Shown here: in pieces, positions 7,247 through 15,625 of the stretch
How positions within the stretch are numbered: the first letter of the stretch is position 1
How the letters are laid out: the number at the start of each line of letters is the position of its first letter
Source: Microbacterium sp. LWH11-1.2
GTDB lineage: Bacteria > Actinomycetota > Actinomycetes > Actinomycetales > Microbacteriaceae
Direction: 5' to 3'
NCBI RefSeq assembly: GCF_038397745.1
Contig: NZ_CP151636.1
Span: 2,542,001 to 2,606,000, forward strand
Length of the DNA stretch: 64,000 nucleotides
The notes under the pieces: model-generated
The model's database searches: none
The model's input: the letters and a program-made list of their open reading frames with translations, nothing else
What the model was told of the DNA's origin: nothing
Made by a program: the position numbers and the translations under genes

Positions 7247-8520
7247 TCGTTCTCCTTCTCCGGCCGCGCGCGCGGCACGAACTTCGGGATCCAGCGCAGG
7301 AATCCCGCAGCGCCGAGAAGGCTCACGACGCCCATCGCGGCAGCCGCGAACGGCAGCGCCGACACCGCGGTGATCGCGGCGACCAGGAGCGGAGCGATCG
7401 CTCCACCGGCATCCGTCAGAGTCCGCCAGGAGCCGAGGAACGCCGCCGGCTCGCGCTTCGGCGCGACATCGGCTCCGAGGGTCAGCAGGATCCCGCTCGA
7501 TAGTCCGTTCCCGACGCCCAGCACTCCCGCGAACAGGCCGAACCAGAGCACCGACGCCTCGAGGTCGTGCGTGAACGACATCGCGAGGAACCCCGCGCCC
7601 ATCAGCACCATCGCCGGCATCGCCGCCCACAGGCGGCCGAAGCGGTCCATCACCTGGCCGCTCGCGTAGAAGAGGGCGAAGTCGATCGCGCCGGAGACGC
7701 CGACCACGATCGCGATCGTCGAGGCGTCCAGCCCGAGCGACAGCCCCCACAGAGGGAGCACGACCTGCCGTGCCGACCGCACCGCCGACAGCGAGGCCGC
7801 AGCCAGCCCGAGACGCCCGAGCACGGCGCGCTGCCGCCACATGGTCTGGAAGATGCCGGCGCGCTCGATCGTGGGGATCGATCCGCTCACCGCCTCACCG
7901 GAATCCTCCGCGTAGCGCACGGGTGTCGTCGTCGTGACCGGCGGGATCGTCTTCTCGGGGTCGGGACCGAGCAGCACGAGCAGCACCATCGCGACCAGGC
8001 AGCCCAGGAAGAACCAGATCGCCGCCTGCTCGCTGCCGAAGAGCTGCAGGAGGCCGGCGGCCACGAACGGGCCGATGAAGATGCCCAGACGGAAGCTCCC
8101 GCCCAACAGCGAGAGCGAACGCGCCCGGAATGCCACGGGCACGCGCGTGGTCATGAAGGCGTGCCGCGCGAGACCGAACGCCGCAGCGCACATGCCCAGC
8201 ACGAAGACGGATGCTGCGAGCACGCCGAGCGACGGGGCGAGCACCATGCCGACAGCGGCGAGGATCGAGATGACCCCGGCGATCACCATCGTGAACCTCT
8301 CGCCGATGCGGCCGACCGCCCAGCCGGCGGGGAGATTGCCACACAGCTGCCCGATCACGAGGGCGGACGCGACGAGCGCCGCGAAGGCGACATCCGCTCC
8401 CATCGAGACGGCGATCACCGGGATGAGCGGGATGACCGCGCCTTCGCCGAGCGCGAAGAGGATCGTCGGCAGGTACACCATCGGCCCGAACTGTCGAAGG
8501 ACGGTCGATGCACTGCTCAC
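7243..8520 (-). CDS. Major facilitator superfamily transporter
   Basis: 425 residues, GTG start six bases after TAGCGT (leaderless). Twelve hydrophobic spans in two halves are visible, with the loop-2 motif region GWAVGRIGERFTMV (a variant of the MFS G-x-x-x-D-R-x-G-R motif) and a long cytoplasmic loop in the middle (about residues 195-225). It resembles drug/sugar efflux MFS proteins of actinobacteria. The substrate is not predictable. It forms an operon with the Nudix hydrolase through a 4-base overlap. Confidence 0.88.
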   Translation of the reverse strand: MSSASTVLRQFGPMVYLPTILFALGEGAVIPLIPVIAVSMGADVAFAALVASALVIGQLCGNLPAGWAVGRIGERFTMVIAGVISILAAVGMVLAPSLGVLAASVFVLGMCAAAFGLARHAFMTTRVPVAFRARSLSLLGGSFRLGIFIGPFVAAGLLQLFGSEQAAIWFFLGCLVAMVLLVLLGPDPEKTIPPVTTTTPVRYAEDSGEAVSGSIPTIERAGIFQTMWRQRAVLGRLGLAAASLSAVRSARQVVLPLWGLSLGLDASTIAIVVGVSGAIDFALFYASGQVMDRFGRLWAAMPAMVLMGAGFLAMSFTHDLEASVLWFGLFAGVLGVGNGLSSGILLTLGADVAPKREPAAFLGSWRTLTDAGGAIAPLLVAAITAVSALPFAAAAMGVVSLLGAAGFLRWIPKFVPRARPEKENE

Positions 8521-8526
8521 GCACTC

Positions 8527-8532
8527 ACGCTA
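8527..8532 (-). promoter_or_regulatory. -10 box (TAGCGT), leaderless arrangement
   Basis: On the minus strand TAGCGT lies six bases before the GTG start at 8520 of the MFS gene. No Shine-Dalgarno sequence lies between. Confidence 0.5.
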
Positions 8533-8586
8533 CCCCCGTCCGCGGACGCTCGAGATGCGGCGTCCCCGCGCGAGCAGGCGGCACGT

Positions 8587-8592
8587 TAGGCT
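8587..8592 (+). promoter_or_regulatory. -10 box (TAGGCT) of prfB
   Basis: TAGGCT ends eight bases before the prfB ATG at 8601, so the mRNA should start at or within two bases of the start codon. Confidence 0.5.
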
Positions 8593-8600
8593 GAGGTGTC

Positions 8601-9710
8601 ATGCTCGAACTAGATCTCTCCGCCGAAATCCAGGCGCTCAGGCACACCTTCGGCGACATCAGCGAGGTCGTCGATGTCTCCCACCTCCGCGACGAGATCG
8701 CGAGGCTCAGCGAGGAAGCCGGCGCACCCGACCTCTGGGACGACACCGAGCGCGCGCAGAAGGTGACCAGCGCCCTCAGCCACCGCCAGTCGGAGCTCGC
8801 CCGGATCACCGGCATCGCGTCGCGGCTCGACGACCTCGAGGTGCTCGTCGGCCTCGCGAATGAGATGGGTGACGAGGAGTCGGCGCAGGAGGCTCGCACC
8901 GAGCTCGCCGCGCTCACCGACGTCATCAACCAGCTCGAGGTGCAGACACTGCTCGACGGCGAGTACGACGAGCGCTCCGCGATCATCACGATCCGCTCGG
9001 GTGCCGGCGGCGACGACGCCACCGACTTCGCCGAGATGCTGATGCGCATGTACCTGCGCTGGGCCGAGCGCCACAAGTACCCCGTCAAGGTGATGGACAC
9101 CTCCTACGCCGAGGGTGCGGGCATCAAGTCGGCGACCTTCGAGATCGATGCGCCCTACGCGTTCGGCACCGTGTCGGTCGAGGCCGGCACGCACCGTCTC
9201 GCCCGCATCAGCCCCTTCGGCTCCGCCGACAAGCGCCAGACGTCGTTCGCCGCCGTCGAGGTCATCCCGCTCATGGAGGAGGCGACCGAGGTCGACATCC
9301 CCGAGAACGACATCCGGGTCGACGTCTTCCGCTCCTCGGGCCCCGGTGGCCAGTCCGTCAACACGACCGACTCCGCCGTGCGCCTGACCCACCTCCCGAC
9401 CGGCATCGTCGTGTCGATGCAGAACGAGAAGTCGCAGATCCAGAACCGCGCGGCCGCCATGCGCGTGCTGCAGACGCGCCTCCTGCTGCTGCAGAAGGAG
9501 CAGGAAGCGGCGAAGAAGAAGGAGCTCGCGGGCAACATCACCGCAAGCTGGGGCGACCAGATGCGCTCGTACTTCCTCTACGGCCAGCAGCTCGTCAAGG
9601 ACCTGCGCACCGGGCACGAGTCGGGCAACCCCGCAGCCGTGTTCGACGGCGACCTCGATGGCTTCATCTCGGCCGGCATCCGCTGGCGCAAGCGTCCGGA
9701 CCAGGACTGA
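8601..9710 (+). CDS. prfB: Peptide chain release factor 2
   Basis: 369 residues. RF2 recognises UGA and UAA stop codons and triggers peptidyl-tRNA hydrolysis. The stop-codon-reading SPF motif (RISPFGSADKRQTSF) and the catalytic GGQ motif (SGPGGQSVNTTDSAVRL, near residue 250) are intact. The reading frame is continuous from ATG, so the programmed +1 frameshift used by many bacteria to autoregulate prfB is absent here. It ends in a bidirectional terminator shared with the convergent DUF2510 gene. In many actinobacteria prfB lies just upstream of ftsEX-smpB; here two DUF2510 genes intervene. Confidence 0.97.
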   Translation: MLELDLSAEIQALRHTFGDISEVVDVSHLRDEIARLSEEAGAPDLWDDTERAQKVTSALSHRQSELARITGIASRLDDLEVLVGLANEMGDEESAQEARTELAALTDVINQLEVQTLLDGEYDERSAIITIRSGAGGDDATDFAEMLMRMYLRWAERHKYPVKVMDTSYAEGAGIKSATFEIDAPYAFGTVSVEAGTHRLARISPFGSADKRQTSFAAVEVIPLMEEATEVDIPENDIRVDVFRSSGPGGQSVNTTDSAVRLTHLPTGIVVSMQNEKSQIQNRAAAMRVLQTRLLLLQKEQEAAKKKELAGNITASWGDQMRSYFLYGQQLVKDLRTGHESGNPAAVFDGDLDGFISAGIRWRKRPDQD

Positions 9711-9730
9711 GTATCGGCGACTGAGCCGAT

Positions 9731-9766
9731 GAAGAAAGGCCCCGGAGGATTCCGGGGCCTTTCTTC
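9731..9766. terminator. Bidirectional intrinsic terminator
   Basis: The sequence is a near-perfect inverted repeat with arms GAAGAAAGGCCCCGGA and TCCGGGGCCTTTCTTC around a 4-base loop. The GC core is flanked by A-rich sequence on one side and T-rich on the other, so it can terminate both prfB (plus) and the convergent DUF2510 gene (minus). Confidence 0.9.
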
Positions 9767-9781
9767 ATGAAACTGATGCTC

Positions 9782-10885
9782 TCAGCGCGCCGTGCCCCGG
9801 AGCGAAGTGGTCACGTCTTCGTAGCTGTAGATGATGCAGTGGACGGTGCGGTCGTCCATCCGGGTCCACGACGCCTTGGTCGGCGTGTAGTTGTAGATGT
9901 CGAACTCGGACTCCTCATAGGGAAGCCCGACGAACCCCTCGAACTGCGCGGCGCAGCCGTCCCAGGCGAGCTCGTAGATCGCGTCATCGCCGGGATAGTC
10001 GCCGTCGTCGAGCTGGTAGATGAAGTAGACCTCGTCGGTGTGCGGCTGATCGCAGGGCACGACCGGCACCTCGAAGATCTCCTCCTCCGGGTCGTACTCC
10101 ACGAGGGGTATGCAGTCGCCGACGGCGAGGTCCGCGAAGGGGACCATCTCGGCGCCCTCGATCTCGGAGGGGTCGGTCGTCCCCTCCGTCGAATCATCGA
10201 CCGGAGGCCGCTCGCTCGGGGTGGCGATCGGGACCGGATCCGCCTCCACGGTCGAGTCGATCCCGAGAGTGAGGAGAGCCACCCCGAGCGCCAGCACCGT
10301 GCCGAAGACGGTCACGCCCATGCCGGTGATACCCGGCCACTTCGCGCCGCGGAGGAACAGCGAGACGAGCGAGGTGACGAAGCCGATACCGAGCACGACC
10401 CAGCCGATGACCGCGATCGGCGGAACACAGGCGAGGACGACGCCCAGCACCGCGACGGCGAGGCCGATGATCCCGAGGACGGAGACCTTGCGAGCGGGTG
10501 CCGGTGACGGCAGGTGCGTGGCCGCGCCGGGATACCCGGGCACGGATGCCGCCGGGTACGTCGGAGCGGATGCCGCACCGGGATACCCGACCTGCGCGGG
10601 TATGGCGTAGGGCGGCACGAACGGCTGCGGTTCGGCAGCGACGGGGCTCGGCGTCACCGCCTCGACGGGCGCGACCGGTTCCGCGGCGACCGGTGCGATG
10701 GACTCCGGTGCGACCTGCGCGGTCGTCTCCTGCGGAGTCGGTTCCTTCGCGGGCGGCTCTGGTGCGGCCGCTTCCGCAGGCGCACTCGGCTGCGGCTCTG
10801 TGCGCACGTGCGCGGTCCACTGCTGCCCGTCCCACCACCGCAGCGTTCCGGAACCGTCGTCGTACCAGCCGGCAGGTGTCGTCAT
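9782..10885 (-). CDS. DUF2510 membrane protein with septum-formation-like C-terminal domain
   Basis: 367 residues. N-terminal DUF2510 module (AGWYDDGSGTLRWWDGQQWT, residues 5-24), then a Pro/Ala/Glu-rich linker to about residue 130, two or three hydrophobic spans (about 133-215) and a C-terminal extracytoplasmic domain with paired cysteines (VGDCIPL, VPCDQPHTDEVY, WDGCAAQF, VHCI) typical of the septum-formation-related domain of actinobacterial membrane proteins. DUF2510 is a short Trp-rich module common in actinobacterial membrane proteins; its partner is unknown. The gene lies 34 bases downstream of a paralogue with the same N-terminal module and transmembrane region but another C-terminus. 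Confidence 0.82.
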   Translation of the reverse strand: MTTPAGWYDDGSGTLRWWDGQQWTAHVRTEPQPSAPAEAAAPEPPAKEPTPQETTAQVAPESIAPVAAEPVAPVEAVTPSPVAAEPQPFVPPYAIPAQVGYPGAASAPTYPAASVPGYPGAATHLPSPAPARKVSVLGIIGLAVAVLGVVLACVPPIAVIGWVVLGIGFVTSLVSLFLRGAKWPGITGMGVTVFGTVLALGVALLTLGIDSTVEADPVPIATPSERPPVDDSTEGTTDPSEIEGAEMVPFADLAVGDCIPLVEYDPEEEIFEVPVVPCDQPHTDEVYFIYQLDDGDYPGDDAIYELAWDGCAAQFEGFVGLPYEESEFDIYNYTPTKASWTRMDDRTVHCIIYSYEDVTTSLRGTAR

Positions 10886-10919
10886 CGATCTTTCCTGTTG
10901 TCTTCTCTGTGGTCGGCGG

Positions 10920-12254
10920 TCAGCCGGCCGAGGGCTCCACCGTCACCCGTGCGACCTCCTGAAGGAGCTCATCCGTGATGATGATGACGTACGAACCGCT
11001 CTGCGCGACGTCGAACGAGACCGTTCCCTGTGTCGTCTGCCCGGCGGGAAGCTCGCTGGACTCGAGGGTCGCGTCGCCGAAGATGTCGTAGTCGCCCGCC
11101 GCGCCCTCGGCGGTCTCGATCGAGAAGTAGAGCGGGTTCACGTAGGTCGTGCCGTCGAGCGTCTTCCACGTCAGGTCGACGAGCAGGTAGCCGCCGTTGG
11201 TGGGGTCGAAGCCGGAGTCATTCGTCGGGCTCCAGGTCGCGGAGTTCACCGTCAGCTCTCCGGTGCCGGACATCTGCTGCACGGTGACGGGTTCACCCAT
11301 GCTGCCCTCGGCGACATCGGCGGGCGGTGCGCTCTCGTCGGTGCCGTCATCGGTTCCTGAGTCGGAGGTGGGGATCGGATCCGGGATCGCGTCCTCGATC
11401 TCGTTCGCGAGAGCGAAGAGGAAGACGAAGCCCATGATGAAGGCGACGATGGCGCCGACGATGGAGACGCCGAGACCCGTGAAGCCCGGCCACTTCTTTC
11501 CCTTGAGGAACAGGGAGATGAGCGACACGATGAAGCCCGCGGCGAGCAGGACCCACGCGAACGGCAGCGTGAACGGGATGAAGGCGAGAATCAGGCCGAG
11601 CGCGGCGAGGCCGAGTCCGACGAGTCCGAGGATCGACATCTTCTGCGGTCCCGTCGGAGCGGGGGCCGCATACGGAGCCGATGCCGGGTACCCGCCCGCG
11701 GCGTATGCGCCGGCCGCGGGATAGCCGCCGCCGGTGGCCGGGTAGACGCCGGGAGCAGCAGGGTATGCCGGAGCCGTGGCGCCGGGGTACACCGGTGCGC
11801 CGCCCTGGGGGACAGGGGGGACGGGCGGGACGACCGGGGTCGATCCCGGGTACCCCGCGGCTCCGTACGGAGCCGCGGCGGCCGCGGGGGCAGCGGGAGC
11901 GGCCCAGTCCTGCGGGGCCTCGGGAGCGACGACCGTTTCCTCGACGGCATGCGGAGCGGACTCCACGGCCGCATCGTCGGGGGTGATCGGGGTCTCCGCG
12001 GGAACGACGACATCCGCTGCCGGGGTCTCGTCGACAGCAGGAAGCTGCTCGACGACCGGGGTCTCGGCGACGGGCGTCTCGGCGACGGGCGTCTCGGTAG
12101 CAGCCGGCGCCTCGGTTGCAGCGGGAACCTCCGGAACACCGGCGACCTCAGGAGCGGCCGGGGCCTCGGGGGCGAAGTGCTCCGTCCACTGCTGGCCGTC
12201 CCACCAGCGCTGGCGTCCGGATCCGTCGTCGTACCAACCGGCAGGTGTCGTCAT
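10920..12254 (-). CDS. DUF2510 membrane protein with DUF4352-like C-terminal domain
   Basis: 444 residues from ATG 12254, behind a GAGGGGG ribosome site; the GTG/ATG further upstream (12302) lacks one. The N-terminal DUF2510 module (AGWYDDGSGRQRWWDGQQWT) is nearly identical to that of the next gene. A long Ala/Pro/Gly/Tyr-rich linker with YPA/YPG repeats runs to about residue 205, followed by hydrophobic spans (about 215-300) and a C-terminal beta-sandwich-like domain resembling DUF4352/telomeric-repeat-like extracellular domains (GYLLVDLTWKTLDGTTYVNP). Likely a surface-facing membrane protein; function unknown. Confidence 0.8.
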   Translation of the reverse strand: MTTPAGWYDDGSGRQRWWDGQQWTEHFAPEAPAAPEVAGVPEVPAATEAPAATETPVAETPVAETPVVEQLPAVDETPAADVVVPAETPITPDDAAVESAPHAVEETVVAPEAPQDWAAPAAPAAAAAPYGAAGYPGSTPVVPPVPPVPQGGAPVYPGATAPAYPAAPGVYPATGGGYPAAGAYAAGGYPASAPYAAPAPTGPQKMSILGLVGLGLAALGLILAFIPFTLPFAWVLLAAGFIVSLISLFLKGKKWPGFTGLGVSIVGAIVAFIMGFVFLFALANEIEDAIPDPIPTSDSGTDDGTDESAPPADVAEGSMGEPVTVQQMSGTGELTVNSATWSPTNDSGFDPTNGGYLLVDLTWKTLDGTTYVNPLYFSIETAEGAAGDYDIFGDATLESSELPAGQTTQGTVSFDVAQSGSYVIIITDELLQEVARVTVEPSAG

Positions 12255-12299
12255 GGTGTCCCCCTCGAAGTTCTCGGCGCGCGGAATCGCGTGTGTCGC

Positions 12300-12323
12300 C
12301 ACTCCATGTATAGCAGTGGAGTG
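12300..12323. promoter_or_regulatory. Inverted repeat around a minus-strand -10 box
   Basis: CACTCCA and TGGAGTG form perfect 7-base arms 10 bases apart. The spacer reads TATACA on the minus strand, a good -10 for the DUF2510 gene starting at 12254 (leader about 45 bases). Repeat arms flanking a -10 suggest an operator, but no regulator is identified. Confidence 0.35.
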
Positions 12324-12415
12324 CGACGCCGATCAGGTCCATATCGTCGGGACGATCGCCCATGGCGGCGTGCGCCGCGCGGGGTGTCGCTCGCGGCATG
12401 ACGAGAGGCGGCGCT

Positions 12416-12421
12416 TAGGCT
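12416..12421 (+). promoter_or_regulatory. -10 box (TAGGCT) of ftsE
   Basis: TAGGCT ends nine bases before the ftsE ATG at 12431; no clear Shine-Dalgarno sequence lies between, so ftsE-ftsX is probably transcribed with little or no leader. Confidence 0.45.
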
Positions 12422-12430
12422 CGTAGCGCC

Positions 12431-13528
12431 ATGATTCGGTTCGAGAACGTCACGAAACGCTACCGCGGAACGTCGAAGCCCGCGCTGTCCGGTGTCGACT
12501 TCGAAGTGCAGCGCGGGGAGTTCGTCTTCCTCGTCGGCGCTTCGGGTTCCGGCAAGTCCTCCTGTCTGCGGTTGATCCTGCGCGAGGACGTGCCCACATC
12601 GGGCCGCGTCGCCGTGCTCGGGCGCGACCTGCGCTCCCTCGCCAACGGGAAGGTGCCGTACTTCCGTCGCCACATCGGCTCGGTGTTCCAGGACTTCCGG
12701 CTCCTGCCGTCGAAGACGGTGTACCAGAACGTGGCCTTCACGCTCCAGGTGACCGGATCGTCCCGTGGGTTCATCCAGCAGGCGGTCCCCGAGGCACTCG
12801 CCCTCGTGGGGCTCGACGGCAAGCAGAAGCGGATGCCGCACGAGCTGTCCGGCGGTGAGCAGCAGCGTGTCGCCATCGCCCGCGCCCTGGTCAACCGTCC
12901 GCAGGTGCTGCTCGCCGACGAACCGACCGGAAACCTCGACCCCGGGACCTCGGTCGACATCATGCAGCTGCTCGCCCGCATCAACGCCGGAGGCACCACT
13001 GTGCTGATGGCGACGCACGAGGCCGGCTTCGTCGACGCCATGCAGCGTCGCGTGATCGAGCTCAGCGACGGCGAGATGGTGCGCGACGAGGTGCACGGCG
13101 GTTACGGCGATACATCGAACATCCCGCGGCTCGTGCCGGAGGAGGTGCGCGGCGCCGCAGCGGCCGCCGCACTGACGGCCGTGCAGGAGGTGCAGCGGCA
13201 GACCGCCGACCTCTCCGTGGTGCGAGCCGCTCTCGCCGAGGAGCTCGACGCGCAGCGCAAGGCCGCGGCATCCGCTCCCGCCCCCGTCGCGCAGACGGCA
13301 CCCGCCTTCACCCGGCCGACGGAGCCCGGAGCGCAGAAGGCGGATGCCGCTGCCCCCAGTGCACCGAGCGAGGCTCGGCGCGAACCCGTCGAGGAGCAGG
13401 CGCCGGCCGCTGTCGGTCCGCGCACGCACCCGATCGTCCTCCCGCAGGTCGACGTCGCGGAGCTCGGCGTCGCCGATCGCCTCGGCCTGTCCGACGACGA
13501 TGCCGAGGAAGTGGGCCCGACCTCATGA
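12431..13528 (+). CDS. ftsE: Cell division ATP-binding protein FtsE (extended form)
   Basis: 365 residues. FtsE is the ATPase of FtsEX, which activates cell-wall hydrolases at the septum. Walker A GASGSGKSS, the Q-loop region (SVFQDFRLL), the ABC signature [15 protein letters not shown], Walker B VLLADEPTGNLD and the switch His (MATHEAGFVD) are all intact in residues 1-225. The family is usually about 230 residues; here a 135-residue Ala/Pro/Glu-rich, coil-forming C-terminal tail is added, ending LGLSDDDAEEVGPTS. It overlaps ftsX by 4 bases. Confidence 0.95.
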   Translation: MIRFENVTKRYRGTSKPALSGVDFEVQRGEFVFLVGASGSGKSSCLRLILREDVPTSGRVAVLGRDLRSLANGKVPYFRRHIGSVFQDFRLLPSKTVYQNVAFTLQVTGSSRGFIQQAVPEALALVGLDGKQKRMPHELSGGEQQRVAIARALVNRPQVLLADEPTGNLDPGTSVDIMQLLARINAGGTTVLMATHEAGFVDAMQRRVIELSDGEMVRDEVHGGYGDTSNIPRLVPEEVRGAAAAAALTAVQEVQRQTADLSVVRAALAEELDAQRKAAASAPAPVAQTAPAFTRPTEPGAQKADAAAPSAPSEARREPVEEQAPAAVGPRTHPIVLPQVDVAELGVADRLGLSDDDAEEVGPTS

Positions 13529-14439
13529 GAATCGGACTGATCCTCACCGAGGCCCTGGGTGGCCTTCGACGCAACATCTCGATGGTGATCTCCGTCGTGC
13601 TCGTCACGTTCGTGTCGCTGACCTTCGTCGGCGCGGCGATCCTGATGCAGTCGCAGATCGGCGTCATGCGCGGCTACTGGGCCGAGCGCGCCCAGGTCGC
13701 GGTGTACATGTGCTCGGCGGTCTCCGAGGCGGAGACATGCATCGACGGGACGGCGAGCGAGGAGCAGGTCGAGGCCGTCCGCGCGCAGCTGGAAGGCGAG
13801 GCTCTCGCTCCGCTGATCAGCTCGATGACCTTCGACACGAGGGAAGAGACGTACCAGAAGCTCGTCGACCAGCTCGGCGCGGATCAGGCGAGCGTGCTGA
13901 CGCCCGACCAGGCGTTCGAGGTGTTCTTCGTGACGATGAAGGATCCGGGTCAGTCGCAGGTGCTCGCCGAGGCCTTCAGCGGACAGGCCGGTGTCGAGCA
14001 GGTGCAGGACCAGCTCCAGTACCTCGAACCGCTCTTCTCCGCGTTGACCGTCGCGACCTACATCGCGGTCGGCATCGCCGTGCTGATGCTCATCGCGGCG
14101 ACGCTGCTGATCGGCACGACCATCCGATTGTCGGCGTACGCACGGCGGAAGGAGATCGGCATCATGCGCCTCGTCGGCGCCTCGAACCGATTCATCCAGA
14201 CGCCCTTCGTGCTGGAGGGCGTGTTCGCCGCGTTCCTCGGCTCCGCCCTGGCCAGCGCGGCCGTGGTCGCAGGTGTGCACTTCGGCGTGAACGGCTATCT
14301 GCGCGGGCGCGTCCCCTTCATCACGACGTGGATCACGATGGGGGACGCCGCTCTGGTGGTGCCCGTCCTCATCGGCATCGGCGTGATCCTGGCCGCCCTC
14401 TCGGCCGGCTTCGCGATCCGTCGCTGGCTGCGCACCTGA
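13525..14439 (+). CDS. ftsX: Cell division protein FtsX
   Basis: 304 residues, ATGA overlap with ftsE. It is the membrane subunit of FtsEX: one N-terminal transmembrane helix (about 20-42), an extracytoplasmic loop (about 45-170, with a CSAVSEAETC cysteine pair that may be oxidised) that in actinobacteria contacts RipC-type peptidoglycan hydrolases, then three C-terminal helices. The conserved RRKEIGIMRLVGASNRFIQTPF segment after the second helix is the coupling region to FtsE. Confidence 0.95.
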   Translation: MRIGLILTEALGGLRRNISMVISVVLVTFVSLTFVGAAILMQSQIGVMRGYWAERAQVAVYMCSAVSEAETCIDGTASEEQVEAVRAQLEGEALAPLISSMTFDTREETYQKLVDQLGADQASVLTPDQAFEVFFVTMKDPGQSQVLAEAFSGQAGVEQVQDQLQYLEPLFSALTVATYIAVGIAVLMLIAATLLIGTTIRLSAYARRKEIGIMRLVGASNRFIQTPFVLEGVFAAFLGSALASAAVVAGVHFGVNGYLRGRVPFITTWITMGDAALVVPVLIGIGVILAALSAGFAIRRWLRT

Positions 14440-14497
14440 TCCGGCCTCGCACCTGATGTAGGCTGGTGGGCTGGCCACAACAGAGAGCAGGAGCACC

Positions 14498-14974
14498 ATG
14501 CCCAGGGAACGCGGGGAGAAGGTCGTCGCGACCAATCGTCGCGCCCGTCACGACTACAACATCGAGAAGTCGTACGAGGCGGGAATGGTGCTCACCGGCA
14601 CCGAGGTCAAGTCGCTGCGCCAGGGGCGCGCCAACCTCAGCGACGGCTATGCGTTCGTCAAGGGCAACGAAGTGTTCCTCGACTCCGTGCACATCCCGGA
14701 GTACTCGCAGGGACACTGGACCAACCATTCTGCGAAGCGCATCCGCAAGCTTCTGCTGCACCGCGCGGAGATCGAGAAGATCGCGCACGCCGTCTCGGCC
14801 GGCGGCTACACGCTGATCCCGCTGAAGCTGTACTTCTCCGACGGCAGGGCCAAGGTCGAGATCGCCCTCGCGAAGGGCAAGCGCGAGTACGACAAGCGGC
14901 AGACCCTCCGAGAGCGCCAGGACACCCGCGAGGCCGACCGCGCCATGCGTCTGCGCAACCGCGTCGGCGAGTAG
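14498..14974 (+). CDS. smpB: SsrA-binding protein SmpB
   Basis: 158 residues with AGGAG before the ATG. SmpB binds tmRNA and brings it to stalled ribosomes for trans-translation. Diagnostic motifs are visible: [12 protein letters not shown] near the N-terminus, [15 protein letters not shown], and the basic C-terminal tail beginning [12 protein letters not shown] that enters the mRNA channel. It follows ftsX by 58 bases and a TAGGCT-like -10 (14459-14464) may give it its own promoter. The ssrA gene itself is not within the window. Confidence 0.96.
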   Translation: MPRERGEKVVATNRRARHDYNIEKSYEAGMVLTGTEVKSLRQGRANLSDGYAFVKGNEVFLDSVHIPEYSQGHWTNHSAKRIRKLLLHRAEIEKIAHAVSAGGYTLIPLKLYFSDGRAKVEIALAKGKREYDKRQTLRERQDTREADRAMRLRNRVGE

Positions 14975-14982
14975 TCGCCGTC

Positions 14983-15576
14983 TCAGAGCGGCAGATCGAG
15001 GACGCGGCTTGCGGTGTCCGTCCATGCTGCGACGAAAGCGGAGCGCGTGAGGTCCCCCGGAGTCTTCTTGAGAAGAGCCTGGAGGATCGGCCATTGAGTC
15101 AAAGCGCTCATCAGAACCGCGGCGACGGCGTCGGGATCTGACACGCTGATCGTTCCTTCCGTCACCTGCCTCCTGATCCAGTGGGCCAACTCCGTGTAGA
15201 CGTCGGCCATCACGCCCTTCCAGAGTCGTTCGGCGAGTTCCGGGTGCTGATCGAGGTCCCGGAGCAGGACTCGAAGCATCGTTTCGTCCGCCGTCATCGA
15301 GTCGATCACGCTGGATGCGATGACGTGCAACGCCTCTCGGGGATCGGCCGGCAGATCATCGACTGTCGAGCGGCTGTTCTGGTTCAGGGTCTCGAGGTAG
15401 GTGTCCACCCCGGCTTCGAGGACAGCCGCCTTGCTGGCGAAGTGCTTGTAGAGGGCGCCGGATCCACCCGTCAGTCCTGCGGATACCTGGATGTCCGCGA
15501 CCGAGGTTCCGTCATAGCCTCGCTCGGCGAAGAGCTTCATAGCGGCGGCGACTAGCGCATCTCGTCTGGCTCCCAT
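14983..15576 (-). CDS. TetR family transcriptional regulator
   Basis: 197 residues. The N-terminal helix-turn-helix (about residues 8-55: LVAAAMKLFAERGYDGTSV then DIQVSAGLTGGSGALYKHF) is the TetR fold and the C-terminal ligand/dimer domain is divergent. It is divergent from the DUF4345 gene, and a perfect 7-base inverted repeat overlaps its own start region, so it probably represses itself and that neighbour. The ligand is unknown. Confidence 0.92.
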   Translation of the reverse strand: MGARRDALVAAAMKLFAERGYDGTSVADIQVSAGLTGGSGALYKHFASKAAVLEAGVDTYLETLNQNSRSTVDDLPADPREALHVIASSVIDSMTADETMLRVLLRDLDQHPELAERLWKGVMADVYTELAHWIRRQVTEGTISVSDPDAVAAVLMSALTQWPILQALLKKTPGDLTRSAFVAAWTDTASRVLDLPL

Positions 15577-15582
15577 AATGTG

Positions 15583-15600
15583 AGAGAGTAATCACTCTCT
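15583..15600. promoter_or_regulatory. Probable TetR operator
   Basis: AGAGAGT-AATC-ACTCTCT is a perfect inverted repeat (7-base arms, 4-base spacer) placed 7 bases before the TetR gene and 25 bases before the DUF4345 ATG. Size and position match classical TetR-family operators, so I infer autoregulation and control of the divergent gene. Confidence 0.7.
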
Positions 15601-15625
15601 TCGTATCGTGCAAGAAAGGACCGTC

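Noticed and set aside
8601..8720. Programmed frameshift in prfB
   Set aside because: The frame is continuous from ATG, and there is no in-frame TGA near codon 26.
14440..14497. tmRNA next to smpB
   Set aside because: The gaps beside smpB are too short (58 and 8 bases) to hold ssrA.
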